The position numbers were made by a program, and so were the translations under genes. DNA of 64,000 bases from assembly GCF_021440085.1 (NCBI RefSeq), contig NZ_JAKCPW010000003.1:248001-312000 (forward strand). Direction: 5' to 3'. Shown here in pieces: positions 26,618 to 36,593 of the stretch. The stretch's first letter is position 1, and every line of letters begins with the position of its first letter. The DNA comes from Dyadobacter sp. CY261 (lineage in GTDB: Bacteria; Bacteroidota; Bacteroidia; Cytophagales; Spirosomataceae). The notes below the pieces were generated by a model. The model was not told where the DNA came from. It saw nothing but the letters and a program-made list of their open reading frames with translations, and did no database searches.

Positions 26618-27574
26618 ATGAGAACATACCTGGATTTTGAAAAGCCTATGGCCGAGCTCGAACGCAAGCTCGAAGAAATGAAAGCATTGGCGCAAGAAAA
26701 CAATGTAGATTTTTCTGACGCCATTGCGTTGCTGGAAGGCAACATCACCAACCTTCGAAAAGAAATATTTGAAAACCTCACGCGCTGGCAGCGTGTGCAG
26801 CTCTCCCGCCACCCCGACCGTCCCTACACGCTTGACTATATCGAACTGATCTGCGACGAATTCATCGAACTGCACGGCGACCGCCAGGTGCGTGATGATC
26901 CGGCTATTATCGGTGGCCTGGCAAACGTCGGCGGACAGTCATTCATGCTTATCGGACAGCAAAAAGGACGTAACACCAAGCAGCGCCAGCACCGCAACTT
27001 CGGTATGCCCAATCCAGAAGGTTACCGCAAGGCATTACGGCTGATGAAACTTGCCGAGAAGTTCAACAAGCCGATTGTGACGCTGATCGACACACCGGGC
27101 GCATTCCCCGGCATGGAGGCCGAAGAACGTGGGCAAGGCGAGGCTATCGCGCGCAACCTGAAAGAGATGTTTATGCTGAAAGTGCCTGTGATCTGCATCG
27201 TGATCGGAGAAGGTGCTTCCGGCGGTGCATTGGGTATCGCCATTGGCGATCGCGTGCTGATGCTTGAAAACACCTGGTACTCTGTAATTTCCCCTGAAAA
27301 CTGCTCGGCGATCCTTTGGCGAAGCTGGGATTTCAAGGAGCAGGCTGCCGAGGCGATGAAAATTACGGCAAAGGATATGACCAACTACAAACTCGTGGAC
27401 GGCATTATCTCAGAACCGCTTGGTGGCGCCCACCTCGACCATAAGTGGATGGCCGATGAGCTGAAAAGGGTTATCCTTGAAAACATATCCGAGCTGTCTG
27501 CTATCGAAAACCAGGACCGGATCGATCAACGTATCGAGAAATTCTGTTCAATGGGCGTGGTTGTCGAAGCATAA
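26618..27574 (+). CDS. accA: Acetyl-CoA carboxylase carboxyltransferase subunit alpha
   Basis: 318 residues, the normal length for AccA. Family motifs are [16 protein letters not shown] at the N-terminus, [34 protein letters not shown] and [12 protein letters not shown] (oxyanion-hole region). It joins AccD to transfer CO2 from biotin to acetyl-CoA in fatty acid synthesis. It is followed after 8 bp by a HAD phosphatase gene, probably co-transcribed. Confidence 0.97.
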   Translation: MRTYLDFEKPMAELERKLEEMKALAQENNVDFSDAIALLEGNITNLRKEIFENLTRWQRVQLSRHPDRPYTLDYIELICDEFIELHGDRQVRDDPAIIGGLANVGGQSFMLIGQQKGRNTKQRQHRNFGMPNPEGYRKALRLMKLAEKFNKPIVTLIDTPGAFPGMEAEERGQGEAIARNLKEMFMLKVPVICIVIGEGASGGALGIAIGDRVLMLENTWYSVISPENCSAILWRSWDFKEQAAEAMKITAKDMTNYKLVDGIISEPLGGAHLDHKWMADELKRVILENISELSAIENQDRIDQRIEKFCSMGVVVEA

Positions 27575-27582
27575 CAATATCC

Positions 27583-28218
27583 ATGAAAAACGATAAAATC
27601 AAGAATATCATTTTCGATCTCGGTGACGTGATCCTCAACATCGACGTTCCCATTGCCTCCAAATCATTTGCCGATCTGAGCGGGCGGGAACAAAGTGAGA
27701 TCCTCACCATTTTCAAGGAGAACGAACTTTTTCGCCAGTTCGAAACCGGTTTGCTGGATGAGGCTACTTTCCGGAATTACGTGCGCGAAATTCTGAATTT
27801 CCCTGATCTGTCGGATGAGGCCATCGATACCGCCTGGAACAGCCTGCTACTCGATCTGCCGCCTGCGCGTGTGGAGTTGCTGAGAAAGCTGGCTACCAAA
27901 TACCGCATTTTCCTGCTCAGCAATACCAGTTCCATTCACATTACGCAGGTCAACAAAATCCTTGAAGCCTCGACGGGCGTGGAAAAGCTCGAAGATCTGT
28001 TCGAAATCGTTTTTCTTTCCTATGAAATGGGCCTGATGAAGCCGGATATCCGCATTTACCAGGATGTACTCGACCGCGCCGGTCTGAAAGCAGAAGAAAC
28101 GCTTTTTCTCGACGACAATGCGGACAATATCCGCGGCGCGGCGCAGTTAGGCATCGATACCATCCACGTTCAAAAGCCGGTTACCATTCTGGAATACCTT
28201 AAAGACTATGCAGTCTAA
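27583..28218 (+). CDS. HAD-superfamily phosphatase (YihX-like)
   Basis: 211 residues. Motif I is IIFDLGDVILNID, motif II FLLSNTSS and motif III/IV FLDDNADNIRGA. The helical cap between motifs I and II fits the HAD subfamily IA, variant 3. The closest functional type is a sugar-phosphate phosphatase such as YihX, but the substrate cannot be read from sequence. It overlaps the site-2 protease gene by 11 bp. Confidence 0.9.
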   Translation: MKNDKIKNIIFDLGDVILNIDVPIASKSFADLSGREQSEILTIFKENELFRQFETGLLDEATFRNYVREILNFPDLSDEAIDTAWNSLLLDLPPARVELLRKLATKYRIFLLSNTSSIHITQVNKILEASTGVEKLEDLFEIVFLSYEMGLMKPDIRIYQDVLDRAGLKAEETLFLDDNADNIRGAAQLGIDTIHVQKPVTILEYLKDYAV

Positions 28219-29407
28219 CACAAAAACCCACATCATCCAGGCAGCACTTTTTATCATTACCATCATCACCACGACGATGGCGGGTGCAGAGTGGATGTTT
28301 GGAAACATATTTGGCTTTGTTTACGATTTTTTCTTTTTCCTGATCGGCAAACAGGAAGGCCAGCAAATGCCTGCTTCCAACAAGCCAATGGGCTGGGTGG
28401 AATTTGTGCAGGGTTTGCAATTTTCTATACCTTTCCTGCTCATTCTCACCATTCATGAGTTTGGGCATTATTTTGTAGCCAAGGCGCATAAAATTAAAGT
28501 GACGCTGCCGTACTACATTCCGTTTTGGTTTGGCATTTCACAAAGTATCGGGACGCTCGGTGCATTTATCAGGATTAAAGAGGTGGTCCCCTCGCGCTTA
28601 AAGTTCTTTGATATCGGCATTGCGGGACCATTGGCCGGCTTCGTTGCCGCATTGGTTGTTTTGTGGTATGGATTTACTCATTTACCTCCGCCGGAATACA
28701 TTTTCAATATTCACCCCGAGTACGCGCGTTTCGGGCTCAACTATCCTCAATTTGTTTACGAAAACCCTGCTGGTAACCTTATGCTTGGGGATAATATCCT
28801 GTTCTGGTTTTTCAAAAACTATGTAGCAGATCCAGCACGTTTACCACACGCTTACGAGATGTTCCACTATCCTTACCTATTTGCGGGATACCTGGCGTTG
28901 TTTTTCACTTCATTGAACCTGATTCCCATCGGTCAACTCGATGGCGGCCACATTCTTTATGGGATGATCGGCAAAAAACGTTTCGATGTAGTGGCTCCCA
29001 TCCTGTTCGGCATTTTTGCTTTTTACGCGGGTCTGGGTCTTTTCCGCACCGAATCCTTTGCCACCGGCAGCGACGCAATGTTCTACGAGCAGTTGCTTTA
29101 TCTGGCCATTTACATTTACTTCCTCTACATCTGTTTCAAACGCGCATTCGATAATTCGTCGAATGCCCTAATGATCAGCCTGCTGATCGTCGTGGGGCAA
29201 TTCGCCGTTTGCTACGTCCGTCCGGATTGGAATGGCTCGGTCAATTTGCTGCCATTTGTACTGATCCTGGGCCGTTTCCTTGGCATTCGTCACCCGGATA
29301 CGGCGGATAATACTCCACTCGACACCCCACGAATAATATTGGGCGTGGTAGCTTTTCTGATATTCGTGATCTCATTTAGCCCTACGCCGTTTATATTGAT
29401 TGAGTAA
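28208..29407 (+). CDS. Site-2 protease family (M50) membrane metalloprotease
   Basis: 399 residues with several hydrophobic helices. The zinc motif is HEFGH at residues 83-87 (TIHEFGHYFV) and the third ligand lies in PIGQLDGGHILY. The N-terminal helix and long C-terminal membrane region resemble the S2P group related to plant EGY proteins. These cleave membrane-spanning proteins. Its start overlaps the HAD gene. The substrate is unknown. Confidence 0.92.
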   Translation: MQSNTKTHIIQAALFIITIITTTMAGAEWMFGNIFGFVYDFFFFLIGKQEGQQMPASNKPMGWVEFVQGLQFSIPFLLILTIHEFGHYFVAKAHKIKVTLPYYIPFWFGISQSIGTLGAFIRIKEVVPSRLKFFDIGIAGPLAGFVAALVVLWYGFTHLPPPEYIFNIHPEYARFGLNYPQFVYENPAGNLMLGDNILFWFFKNYVADPARLPHAYEMFHYPYLFAGYLALFFTSLNLIPIGQLDGGHILYGMIGKKRFDVVAPILFGIFAFYAGLGLFRTESFATGSDAMFYEQLLYLAIYIYFLYICFKRAFDNSSNALMISLLIVVGQFAVCYVRPDWNGSVNLLPFVLILGRFLGIRHPDTADNTPLDTPRIILGVVAFLIFVISFSPTPFILIE

Positions 29408-29455
29408 AGGAGATTGCCTTTATTCATGCTTTTTTGTAAAACCAAAGAGGCTCTT

Positions 29456-30469
29456 ATGATAAATGACATCTCCCGCAGACAATTCCTGGCAATCCTGGGC
29501 GCAACGCCACTCATCGGTCACGTCAACGCGGCTGAACCACCCTATACCTACTCAGTAAAAGGCAAAATAGCCGTCTCTGAACTTGGTACCGCATTAATTC
29601 ACGAACACGTCCTGGTTGATTTCATCGGCGCGGATAAAATTTCTTTTGACCGCTGGAAGCACGAAGATGTGATCCGCAAAGTCCTGCCTTACTTGCTGGA
29701 AATTAAAACGCGGGGCATTAAAACATTAGTCGAATGCACGCCGGCATTCATCGGGCGGGATGTAGTTTTACTCAAAAAACTATCAGAACAGTCAGGCTTA
29801 AATATTCTGACGAACACCGGTTATTACGGCGCTTCCGACAATAAGTATTTACCCAAATGGGCATTTACTGAAACGGCAGAACAGCTTTCGGTGCGCTGGA
29901 TTAAGGAGTTTGAAAACGGGATTGAGGGCACAAACATTCGTCCTGGTTTTATCAAAACAGGTGTCAATAACGGCAAGCTGTCGGAATTGCATCAAAAACT
30001 CATCAAAGCTGCGGCGCTGACGCACTTGAAGACGGGGCTCACTATATGCTCTCACACCGGCCCCGCATTGCCCGCCCGGGAAGAAATTGAGATACTGAAG
30101 AAATCGGGCGTGCATCCGTCCGCATTCGTGTGGGTACATGCGAGCGGAAGCGCAGAAGAAATGGAAGATTTGGCCAAAAGCGGTTGCTGGATCAGCCTCG
30201 ACGGTGTAAATACCGACAATATCGCCAAACACGTAGATCTGATCGCTTCTCTCAAAAATAAAAACCATTTGAAACAAGTCCTCATTTCCCAGGACGCGGG
30301 CTGGTACCGGCCCGGCGAACCTGACGGAGGGGAATTTCGTGGCTTTACGGCGATTTCCGACAAGCTGATCCCAGCATTGAAAAACAATGGTTTTACCGAT
30401 GCGGATATTCATACGTTAATGGTCGATAATCCGGCCAGAGCATTTGCAATAGGCATTCGCAAAGCTTAA
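29456..30469 (+). CDS. Phosphotriesterase-family metal-dependent hydrolase with Tat signal
   Basis: 337 residues. A twin-arginine type start is visible (ISRRQFLAILG) with probable cleavage after NAA. The catalytic HxH is His49-x-His51 (ALIHEHVLVD). Further metal ligands lie in CSHTGPA, VWVHASGS and LISQDAGW. The carboxylated Lys of true PTEs may be in GFIKTGV. ATG 29456 was chosen over 29414 because it puts the Tat motif near the N-terminus. The likely activity is lactonase or esterase; phosphotriester hydrolysis is not implied. Confidence 0.88.
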   Translation: MINDISRRQFLAILGATPLIGHVNAAEPPYTYSVKGKIAVSELGTALIHEHVLVDFIGADKISFDRWKHEDVIRKVLPYLLEIKTRGIKTLVECTPAFIGRDVVLLKKLSEQSGLNILTNTGYYGASDNKYLPKWAFTETAEQLSVRWIKEFENGIEGTNIRPGFIKTGVNNGKLSELHQKLIKAAALTHLKTGLTICSHTGPALPAREEIEILKKSGVHPSAFVWVHASGSAEEMEDLAKSGCWISLDGVNTDNIAKHVDLIASLKNKNHLKQVLISQDAGWYRPGEPDGGEFRGFTAISDKLIPALKNNGFTDADIHTLMVDNPARAFAIGIRKA

Positions 30470-31762
30470 CTATTGAGATTTCTCTATCCTGAACTCGGTC
30501 CAGCCGTCGTGACCGGTTTCCAATGCGAACACAAAGCCGTGGTTGCCGAGTATTTCGCGGGTCAATGTAAGACCGATTCCCTGCCCGTCGCGCTTGGTGC
30601 TGAAAAAGGGGTTGAATAACTTCGTACTCACTTCCGAGTCGATAGGTTTTCCATTGTTACGAATCAATATATGGTCCTGCATCGTTACAATTTGCACCTC
30701 CTGTCCGCTTTCACACGCCTCGATCGCATTTTTGATGACATTGATCAAAACCTGCTCCATCTGCCCTTTGTCCGCATTCCAGAAAACACCTTCTTCCGCC
30801 TTGCTTTGAACACGAATGTTTCGAACTGATGCCGCATTCTGCATAAAAACGGCGACATCCCTTGTCAGCATTCCCATATCCGTCCTTTCAAAAGCGGGTG
30901 CAGGTAGCCGCACCACATCCGCAAAATTCCTCATAAAACGGGTGAGTTGCTGATTTCGCTCAGAAGCTACGTGCAATGCATCCTTAATATCACGATAATC
31001 GGTGTCGGGCAGCAGGTGGTTCGTTGTCTGCAATATCGAATCGGTGGCGCCCAGCGTATTATTTACTTCGTGCGCCATCATCCTGATCACTTTTCCATAG
31101 GCATTCTTTTCCGATTCCAGGATCTCGTTCGTCAATTCTTCAATCATGAGGAAAGACCTTCGGAAACCGCGGTCCATAAAATGCGAGCGCTGCGCTTTGA
31201 AGGTGGCAATGCTGTTGGTTTTGATCATCCTTGACTCTCCATCCTGTATGCCAACTAGTTCCGTAAGCAGCGGCAAGCCGGTTTCTTCCAGCTTTTTGCC
31301 TGTCAGTTCGGTGCCATTCCGTTCAAACTGACCTTTGGCTTTGCTATTCAACGAGTCTACGCGATCGTCGTAATCCAGGATAATGATAGATATAGGCGAG
31401 GCTTCGATGAGTTTTTCCAGAAAAAAATGCTGCTCGTTCAGCTTAATGCGTTCTTCGCGCAACTGGTCGATCATCATGTTGTAGACCTCTATCAGCACGT
31501 CGACTTCCCCTTTGCCCGTTGGGACAAATTTGATGGAAAAGTCTTTGTCCTTAATAGCCTCGATTCCGGACTTCACAAATTGGATAGGTTGCATAAAATT
31601 GTTGTAGAGAACGATGGACGCACTAGCCGACAACAGCAAAAACACTTCCGAGGCGATGAAAAGCGCCTTGTTTTCAAAAAGCAGCTTGTAAACGAGCAGA
31701 ATCAGCACCAGGTGCAGAATTGTGATATAGGTAATGTATTTCGTTTTCGTGGATATGCTCAT
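30470..31762 (-). CDS. NtrY-like sensor histidine kinase
   Basis: 430 residues. There are two N-terminal membrane helices (about 10-29 and 34-53), a HAMP-like segment, and a PAS domain (about 112-170). The phospho-acceptor His231 is in MMAHEVNNTLGA, and the ATPase N box NVIKNAIEAC and G2 box GQGIGLTLTREIL follow. HEVNN in place of HELRT is typical of NtrY-like kinases. It overlaps the upstream NtrC-type regulator gene by 4 bp, so the two form a pair. It has almost no periplasmic loop and probably senses membrane or cytoplasmic signals. Confidence 0.93.
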   Translation of the reverse strand: MSISTKTKYITYITILHLVLILLVYKLLFENKALFIASEVFLLLSASASIVLYNNFMQPIQFVKSGIEAIKDKDFSIKFVPTGKGEVDVLIEVYNMMIDQLREERIKLNEQHFFLEKLIEASPISIIILDYDDRVDSLNSKAKGQFERNGTELTGKKLEETGLPLLTELVGIQDGESRMIKTNSIATFKAQRSHFMDRGFRRSFLMIEELTNEILESEKNAYGKVIRMMAHEVNNTLGATDSILQTTNHLLPDTDYRDIKDALHVASERNQQLTRFMRNFADVVRLPAPAFERTDMGMLTRDVAVFMQNAASVRNIRVQSKAEEGVFWNADKGQMEQVLINVIKNAIEACESGQEVQIVTMQDHILIRNNGKPIDSEVSTKLFNPFFSTKRDGQGIGLTLTREILGNHGFVFALETGHDGWTEFRIEKSQ

Positions 31763-33132
31763 ACTTCCTCGGAATCAAACGATATTCCGTATTTTTCCAA
31801 CCGCCGGTACAATGCAAAACGGGTTATCCCAAGCGAGCGGGCCACCTTGCTGACCTTGTTCTGATGGTGCTGCATGGCCCGCACGATCATCTGATATTCC
31901 ATTTCATCCAGCGTGATACTGCCCACCTCGGGTACGTTTTTCTGCGTCGGCGCTGCATTGCCCGCATGCAGGTTCCGTTGAAAATCCTCAATATCCAATA
32001 CATTGTTCGGTGCCAGCAAAACCGTGCGTTCGACAAGGTTTTTCAGCTGACGGATATTGCCTTGCAACGGCAGCATTTTCAACCATTTCAAAGCCGCATT
32101 GCTAATTTTCAGCTCAGGCCTGTTGTAAATGACTTTGAGATTATCTGCGAAAAAAGAAGACAGCAGCGGAATATCATCCGGCCGCTCGCGCAATCCCGGC
32201 AACTTTACTGTGATGAGGTTAATGCGATAATACAAATCTTCGCGGAATGCGCCCTGGGCTACCATTTCTTCCAGATTCCTGTTCGTAGCGCATATGACCC
32301 GCACGTCCACCGTCCTGCTTTTGCTGCTACCTAATGGCTCAAATGTTCGTTCCTGCAACACACGCAGGAGCTTCACCTGGCTCGACAAGTCGAGCTCCCC
32401 TATTTCGTCCAGAAAGATCGTACCCCGGTGTGCCATTTCAAAACGGCCGATCCGGTCGGTCTTGGCGTCGGTAAAAGCGCCTCTGACGTGACCGAACAGC
32501 TCACTCTCAAACAATGTCGAAGATATTCCGCCCAAATTCACCTTTACAAATGGCCGCACTTTCCGGCGACTGTTGGAATGGATGGCTTCGGCGACCAGCT
32601 CTTTGCCTGTCCCGCTCTCGCCTGTGATGAGCACAGGAGCATCCGTAGGCGCAACGCGGCCAATTGTTTCAAGAATATCGAGCAATTTCGCATCTTCTCC
32701 GACGATGTTCTCAAAATGATATTGCTGATCCAGCTTTCGACGGCTTCCCGCCTGCTGAGCCGGTTTAGCCAGATTCAGGATCGTGCTGATCGACTGGATG
32801 AGGTAATCATTCTGCCAGGGCTTTGTCACAAAGTCAGCCGCCCCTTCCTTCATTCCCCGAACCGCCAGATCGATCGTTCCCCAACCCGTAATAAGAATGA
32901 CCGGAATCGATGCATTGAACTTCTTGATTCGCTGCAACAAATGCATCCCCTCTTTTCCCGATGTTTCAATTGAAAAATTCAGGTCGAGCAGCACCAGTTC
33001 CGGCGTTACAGTTTTCAGTATTTCAAATGTTTCCTCCGGCGATCCCACCCCACGCACATCAAAGCCCTCCTTTTTCAAAAGAAGCATGAGGGATGTACGG
33101 ATGGCAAGGTCGTCGTCTACGATTAGGAGCAT
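31759..33132 (-). CDS. Sigma-54-dependent NtrC-type response regulator
   Basis: 457 residues. The receiver domain has Asp50 (LVLLDLNF). The AAA+ domain has Walker A GESGTGKELVAEAIH, the sigma-54 contact loop as GAFTDA (GAFTGA is canonical), and Walker B GTIFLDEIGEL. The C-terminal Fis-type helix-turn-helix is KVSKVARSLGITRFALYRRL. It is cognate to the kinase encoded just downstream. A candidate sigma-54 promoter lies in front of the efflux genes at 39477-39492, the likely target. Confidence 0.95.
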   Translation of the reverse strand: MLLIVDDDLAIRTSLMLLLKKEGFDVRGVGSPEETFEILKTVTPELVLLDLNFSIETSGKEGMHLLQRIKKFNASIPVILITGWGTIDLAVRGMKEGAADFVTKPWQNDYLIQSISTILNLAKPAQQAGSRRKLDQQYHFENIVGEDAKLLDILETIGRVAPTDAPVLITGESGTGKELVAEAIHSNSRRKVRPFVKVNLGGISSTLFESELFGHVRGAFTDAKTDRIGRFEMAHRGTIFLDEIGELDLSSQVKLLRVLQERTFEPLGSSKSRTVDVRVICATNRNLEEMVAQGAFREDLYYRINLITVKLPGLRERPDDIPLLSSFFADNLKVIYNRPELKISNAALKWLKMLPLQGNIRQLKNLVERTVLLAPNNVLDIEDFQRNLHAGNAAPTQKNVPEVGSITLDEMEYQMIVRAMQHHQNKVSKVARSLGITRFALYRRLEKYGISFDSEEV

Positions 33133-33171
33133 TGGAGGCGTTTTCAGGTTTAATGTACGTTTGTGTGTTTT

Positions 33172-33314
33172 GACCGCCGACCATTGACCGCCGATCGCAT
33201 GTTGTTATTGTCGTTGTTTGATTGGGTCATTGACGGTCAGAAATTTTCATGGTCTATGGTCCATCGTCCATGGTCGTCACCGCCACAGCACTCGGCGGTC
33301 GGCCGTCGGCGGTC
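33172..33314. repeat. Heptad hairpin repeat, copy B
   Basis: The plus-strand heptads are GACCGCC, GACCATT, GACCGCC, GATCGCA from 33172. The minus-strand heptads occur in the middle (CATGGTC, TATGGTC, CATCGTC, CATGGTC around 33249-33275) and at the right end (GGCGGTC, GGCCGTC, GGCGGTC at 33294-33314). It lies between the permease stop and the NtrC-type regulator start, within a run of same-strand genes. Confidence 0.8.
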
Positions 33315-33330
33315 AGCAGCCTCCGGCTGC

Positions 33331-34497
33331 CTACTCCTCATGCAACGCCACCGCCGGATGAATTCTCGCGGCTTGTTTACTGGGAAACCAGGCGCATAGT
33401 GTTACAATGATATAAATTACGACGACGGCGGCAAAGATCGCTATCAGGTATATTTCCTTATCCAGGTCAAAAACATGCATAATCGGGAACTGGACGGCAA
33501 AAATAAGCCCAATAATAAGGCTGAATGTGGCCAGCACCCATATTTCACCCAGGAATTGACCGGTTACGCCCGATTCGGTGGCACCCATGGCACGACGCAA
33601 GCCTATTTCGCCTTTGCGCTTGGCAATATTCAGATTCAATACACCAAACAGGCCAAGCGCAACGTTCGTCAGCAAGAAACCGCTCACAATCAGAAATATC
33701 AAGACCGGAACCAGCGTCAAATTCTCTCGGTTCTTACGCGAATCTTTGAGATAACCCACCTCTACACCCCAACCCGGCAACATCAATGCCATGTCCTTGA
33801 CCAACTGCGCCTCAAAATTTGCATCCGTCCCCGGTTTGGTTTTGATCAGGATGTTCCCATTCCATCGATCCTTCTTTTCCAGCATCTCGAATAATGCGGG
33901 GTTATTGGACATAAACTGCCCTTTTGCCTTGAATTTATCAACTATGCCGACCACTTTGTACATCGTCTTGTCGTCCCGCTTGATGACTTTGTTTAATCCG
34001 GATTCATTTTGAAAGAGCTTGTCCTCCATGACCTGGTTAATGACGATCGGGATAAACTTACCCACCAGATCAGCGTCAGTATACCATCTGCCTTTTTTGA
34101 GCGGTAGTTCCAGCACCTTATGGAGCTCTGTATCAGTATAGTAAAAGTCAGCGCCTACATCGACCTTATTGTAAGTCACCGAATTCCCGATCTGATTAGC
34201 CGAGAACGGCGTATTGCTGCTCATCCTGCTGGCTGCTACCACCTCCGGATAGGATTTTACCCGTTGCACTGCCCTTTGCAGTTTTGCCGCGATCTCGGTG
34301 GTATCCTGATTGGTCGCCAGTTCCAGGTTCCAGACATTCTCGTATTGGAAACCAATGGGCTGCAGATAATTACGCAGGTTGAAGACAATGAGCGTCAGTA
34401 CACCGAAAAGTACCATAAAAGCGGCCCACACCTCGATAATTAGGAGAGAATGGGTGCCTTTTTTATTCCATATCAATTTAAAAAGATGTCGTAGCAT
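33331..34497 (-). CDS. MacB-type ABC transporter permease (FtsX family)
   Basis: 388 residues. There is one N-terminal helix (VWAAFMVLFGVLTLIVFNL), a periplasmic core (about 60-270) and three C-terminal helices. It carries the FtsX-family cytoplasmic loop NIAKRKGEIGLRRAMGATES. It is one of two different permeases in the efflux cluster, probably forming a heterodimer with the 413-residue protein encoded upstream. Confidence 0.92.
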   Translation of the reverse strand: MLRHLFKLIWNKKGTHSLLIIEVWAAFMVLFGVLTLIVFNLRNYLQPIGFQYENVWNLELATNQDTTEIAAKLQRAVQRVKSYPEVVAASRMSSNTPFSANQIGNSVTYNKVDVGADFYYTDTELHKVLELPLKKGRWYTDADLVGKFIPIVINQVMEDKLFQNESGLNKVIKRDDKTMYKVVGIVDKFKAKGQFMSNNPALFEMLEKKDRWNGNILIKTKPGTDANFEAQLVKDMALMLPGWGVEVGYLKDSRKNRENLTLVPVLIFLIVSGFLLTNVALGLFGVLNLNIAKRKGEIGLRRAMGATESGVTGQFLGEIWVLATFSLIIGLIFAVQFPIMHVFDLDKEIYLIAIFAAVVVIYIIVTLCAWFPSKQAARIHPAVALHEE

Positions 34498-34537
34498 GGC
34501 TAAGCTGGATTTATAATGAGGATTTCAACACGGAGGG

Positions 34538-35779
34538 TCAGACTTTAAGCGCTTCCGCGATCTTCAACCTGGACATCCTGAATGCGGGCAGCACGCCGGA
34601 CAACAGTCCGAAAACCAGGCACACCAGTATGCTGGTCAGGAACACAGGCAGGTTGATCGTGAGATCCGCGTAGGCGATCCAGCCACTGGCATTGATGAAA
34701 TGAATGACGATCAAGGTGAGCAGCAATGCGAAAGAGCCACCGATAAAAGTGATGAAGATGTTTTCAATAATAAACTGCCACAAAAGAGCCTTCGACGGAG
34801 CACCAAATGCTTTCCTTACCCCGATCTCCGACGCCCTTTCAAGTATCCGGCTTACGTTCACATTCACCAGGTTCACAGCAGGCAGTCCCATGATCATTAG
34901 CAGCACCAGCCCCACGATCGCATAGAACGTTACCCGATCCTTTTCACTCCGTGTGAAGGTGTTCAGGAAATGATCAAAATAGGTATCTGCCTTTACGATC
35001 AGGATGTTGTAACGATTGTCTCCGTAATCCGAACGCGGAATACGTGCGACGTGACTATCGAACTCGGCTTGTACGGCAGGAATATCAGCAGGCTTTCTGG
35101 CCAGGACAATGGCCACGAAGCGTCCACGCATCCCCTTTTCCTCGTAATTACTTTTTGGAGCTGTATAAGGAAAATACACATCCGAATAAGTGTAAACCCT
35201 CGTCGGCGGGCTGCCTTTCACTACGCCGATCACGCGATAGTTGATGTTTTCGATATCGATCGTCTTGCCCACAACGGTTTCCGTATCCTTCCCAAAATAC
35301 TGGTCGCGCAGCGCGTCGGTGATCACCGCCACGTGGTCGGCATTGCGGAGGTTTGTTTCGTCATAAGGTTTGCCTTCTAGGAAGTCAAAGTCGGTCACCG
35401 ACCAGAATTCGACATCGGTGTATTTCGTGTTCAGTTTGATCCGCTTCCCGTTCACGTAGGCATTCGAGAAACCGAAATTGTTCATTACCGCCACGCGCTC
35501 AGCCGTTTTGAGCGTTTTGGCATACTTCTTCAAAAAATCGAAAGAAGCCGGTCCCGACGACATCGTCGTGTTAGCCGAATCGGTTTGAATAATGGTCGCA
35601 ATGTACAGCGAACGGTCGCGGTTCGTTTCAGGATAATGCGCCCCGAAAAGGTGATCTAAAAAAGAAGTCACTACCATCAGGACCGTCAGCGTAAGCGTAA
35701 TCCCGAACAGCGTGATGAAAGTATAGAAAGGATGCCGCAGCAACACTTTCCAGGCGATTTTGATGTAGTTGGTGAGCAT
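34538..35779 (-). CDS. MacB-type ABC transporter permease (FtsX family)
   Basis: 413 residues with an N-terminal helix (YTFITLFGITLTLTVLMVV), the MacB_PCD periplasmic domain, and three C-terminal helices. The loop ILERASEIGVRKAFGAPSKAL is the FtsX signature. It shows the same architecture as the following permease but little sequence identity. The neighbouring ATPase, HlyD and TolC genes complete a tripartite export system. Confidence 0.92.
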   Translation of the reverse strand: MLTNYIKIAWKVLLRHPFYTFITLFGITLTLTVLMVVTSFLDHLFGAHYPETNRDRSLYIATIIQTDSANTTMSSGPASFDFLKKYAKTLKTAERVAVMNNFGFSNAYVNGKRIKLNTKYTDVEFWSVTDFDFLEGKPYDETNLRNADHVAVITDALRDQYFGKDTETVVGKTIDIENINYRVIGVVKGSPPTRVYTYSDVYFPYTAPKSNYEEKGMRGRFVAIVLARKPADIPAVQAEFDSHVARIPRSDYGDNRYNILIVKADTYFDHFLNTFTRSEKDRVTFYAIVGLVLLMIMGLPAVNLVNVNVSRILERASEIGVRKAFGAPSKALLWQFIIENIFITFIGGSFALLLTLIVIHFINASGWIAYADLTINLPVFLTSILVCLVFGLLSGVLPAFRMSRLKIAEALKV

Positions 35780-35814
35780 GGCGTTGGGGGTAATGTGTTA
35801 GCGTTTGGTTGTTA

Positions 35815-35896
35815 GACCGCCGACCGCCGACGACCGACCGACGATTGCATATTTTTCCCTTTTGTGCCGGCGGTCAGCGGTCGGCCGTCGGCGGTC
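35815..35896. repeat. Heptad hairpin repeat, copy C (shortest, most compact)
   Basis: The plus-strand heptads GACCGCC, GACCGCC, GACGACC, GACCGAC, GATTGCA run from 35815. The minus-strand heptads GGCGGTC, AGCGGTC, GGCCGTC, GGCGGTC end at 35896. About 13 bp of loop separates the arms. It fills the gap between the ATPase stop and the permease start in a single operon. Confidence 0.8.
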
Positions 35897-35897
35897 A

Positions 35898-36560
35898 TTA
35901 ACTAACCTGCACCCCATCAAACAGCCTTATCAACCGGTCCGTTTTCTTCGCCATGGCTTCGTCGTGGGTGACCATGACGATGGTGGTGCCGTTGGAGTTT
36001 AGTTTTTGCAGGATACCCAGGATCTCGTTGCCCATGGCGCTATCCAGGTTACCCGTCGGTTCATCGGCGAGGATAATTTCGGGATTGCCGACGATCGCCC
36101 TGGCGATGGCCACGCGTTGCTTTTGGCCGCCGGAAAGTTGTTTCGGAAAATGCTTCATCCGGTTGCTCAATCCCACTTTTTCCAAAGCCTCCTGTGCTGC
36201 ATCGCGGCGTTGCTTCGCGGACGAATTCCTGTAAAGCAGTGGAATTTCGACGTTATCTATCACCGATAGATCATTGATCAGGTGAAAGCTCTGAAAAATA
36301 AAGCCCAGCTTGCGGTTGCGCAGTTCGGCTAAATGCTTGTCGGTATAGCGCTCCACCGGCGAGCCATCGATCTCGATATGTCCTTTGGAAGGCGCATCCA
36401 GCAGCCCGATAATGTTGAGCAATGTACTCTTTCCACAACCCGACGGCCCCATAATCGAAACAAACTCCCCTTTTTTCACATCCAAATTGATGTTGTTAAG
36501 GGCCAATGTCTCAATCGAGCTGGTACGGTAAACTTTTTCGACGTTTTGTAATTTGATCAT
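35898..36560 (-). CDS. MacB-type ABC transporter ATP-binding protein
   Basis: 220-residue ATPase of the LolD/MacB class. Walker A is GPSGCGKSTLLN, the signature LSGGQKQRVAIARA, Walker B ILADEPTGNLD and the H-loop MVTHDEAMA. ATG 36560 gives the canonical MIKLQNVEKVY start; the in-frame ATG at 36620 lies inside the heptad repeat and adds 20 residues. It drives the two FtsX permeases encoded downstream. Confidence 0.95.
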   Translation of the reverse strand: MIKLQNVEKVYRTSSIETLALNNINLDVKKGEFVSIMGPSGCGKSTLLNIIGLLDAPSKGHIEIDGSPVERYTDKHLAELRNRKLGFIFQSFHLINDLSVIDNVEIPLLYRNSSAKQRRDAAQEALEKVGLSNRMKHFPKQLSGGQKQRVAIARAIVGNPEIILADEPTGNLDSAMGNEILGILQKLNSNGTTIVMVTHDEAMAKKTDRLIRLFDGVQVS

Positions 36561-36593
36561 GGCATGCTGGTATGTTGTACGTTTTTGTTTTTT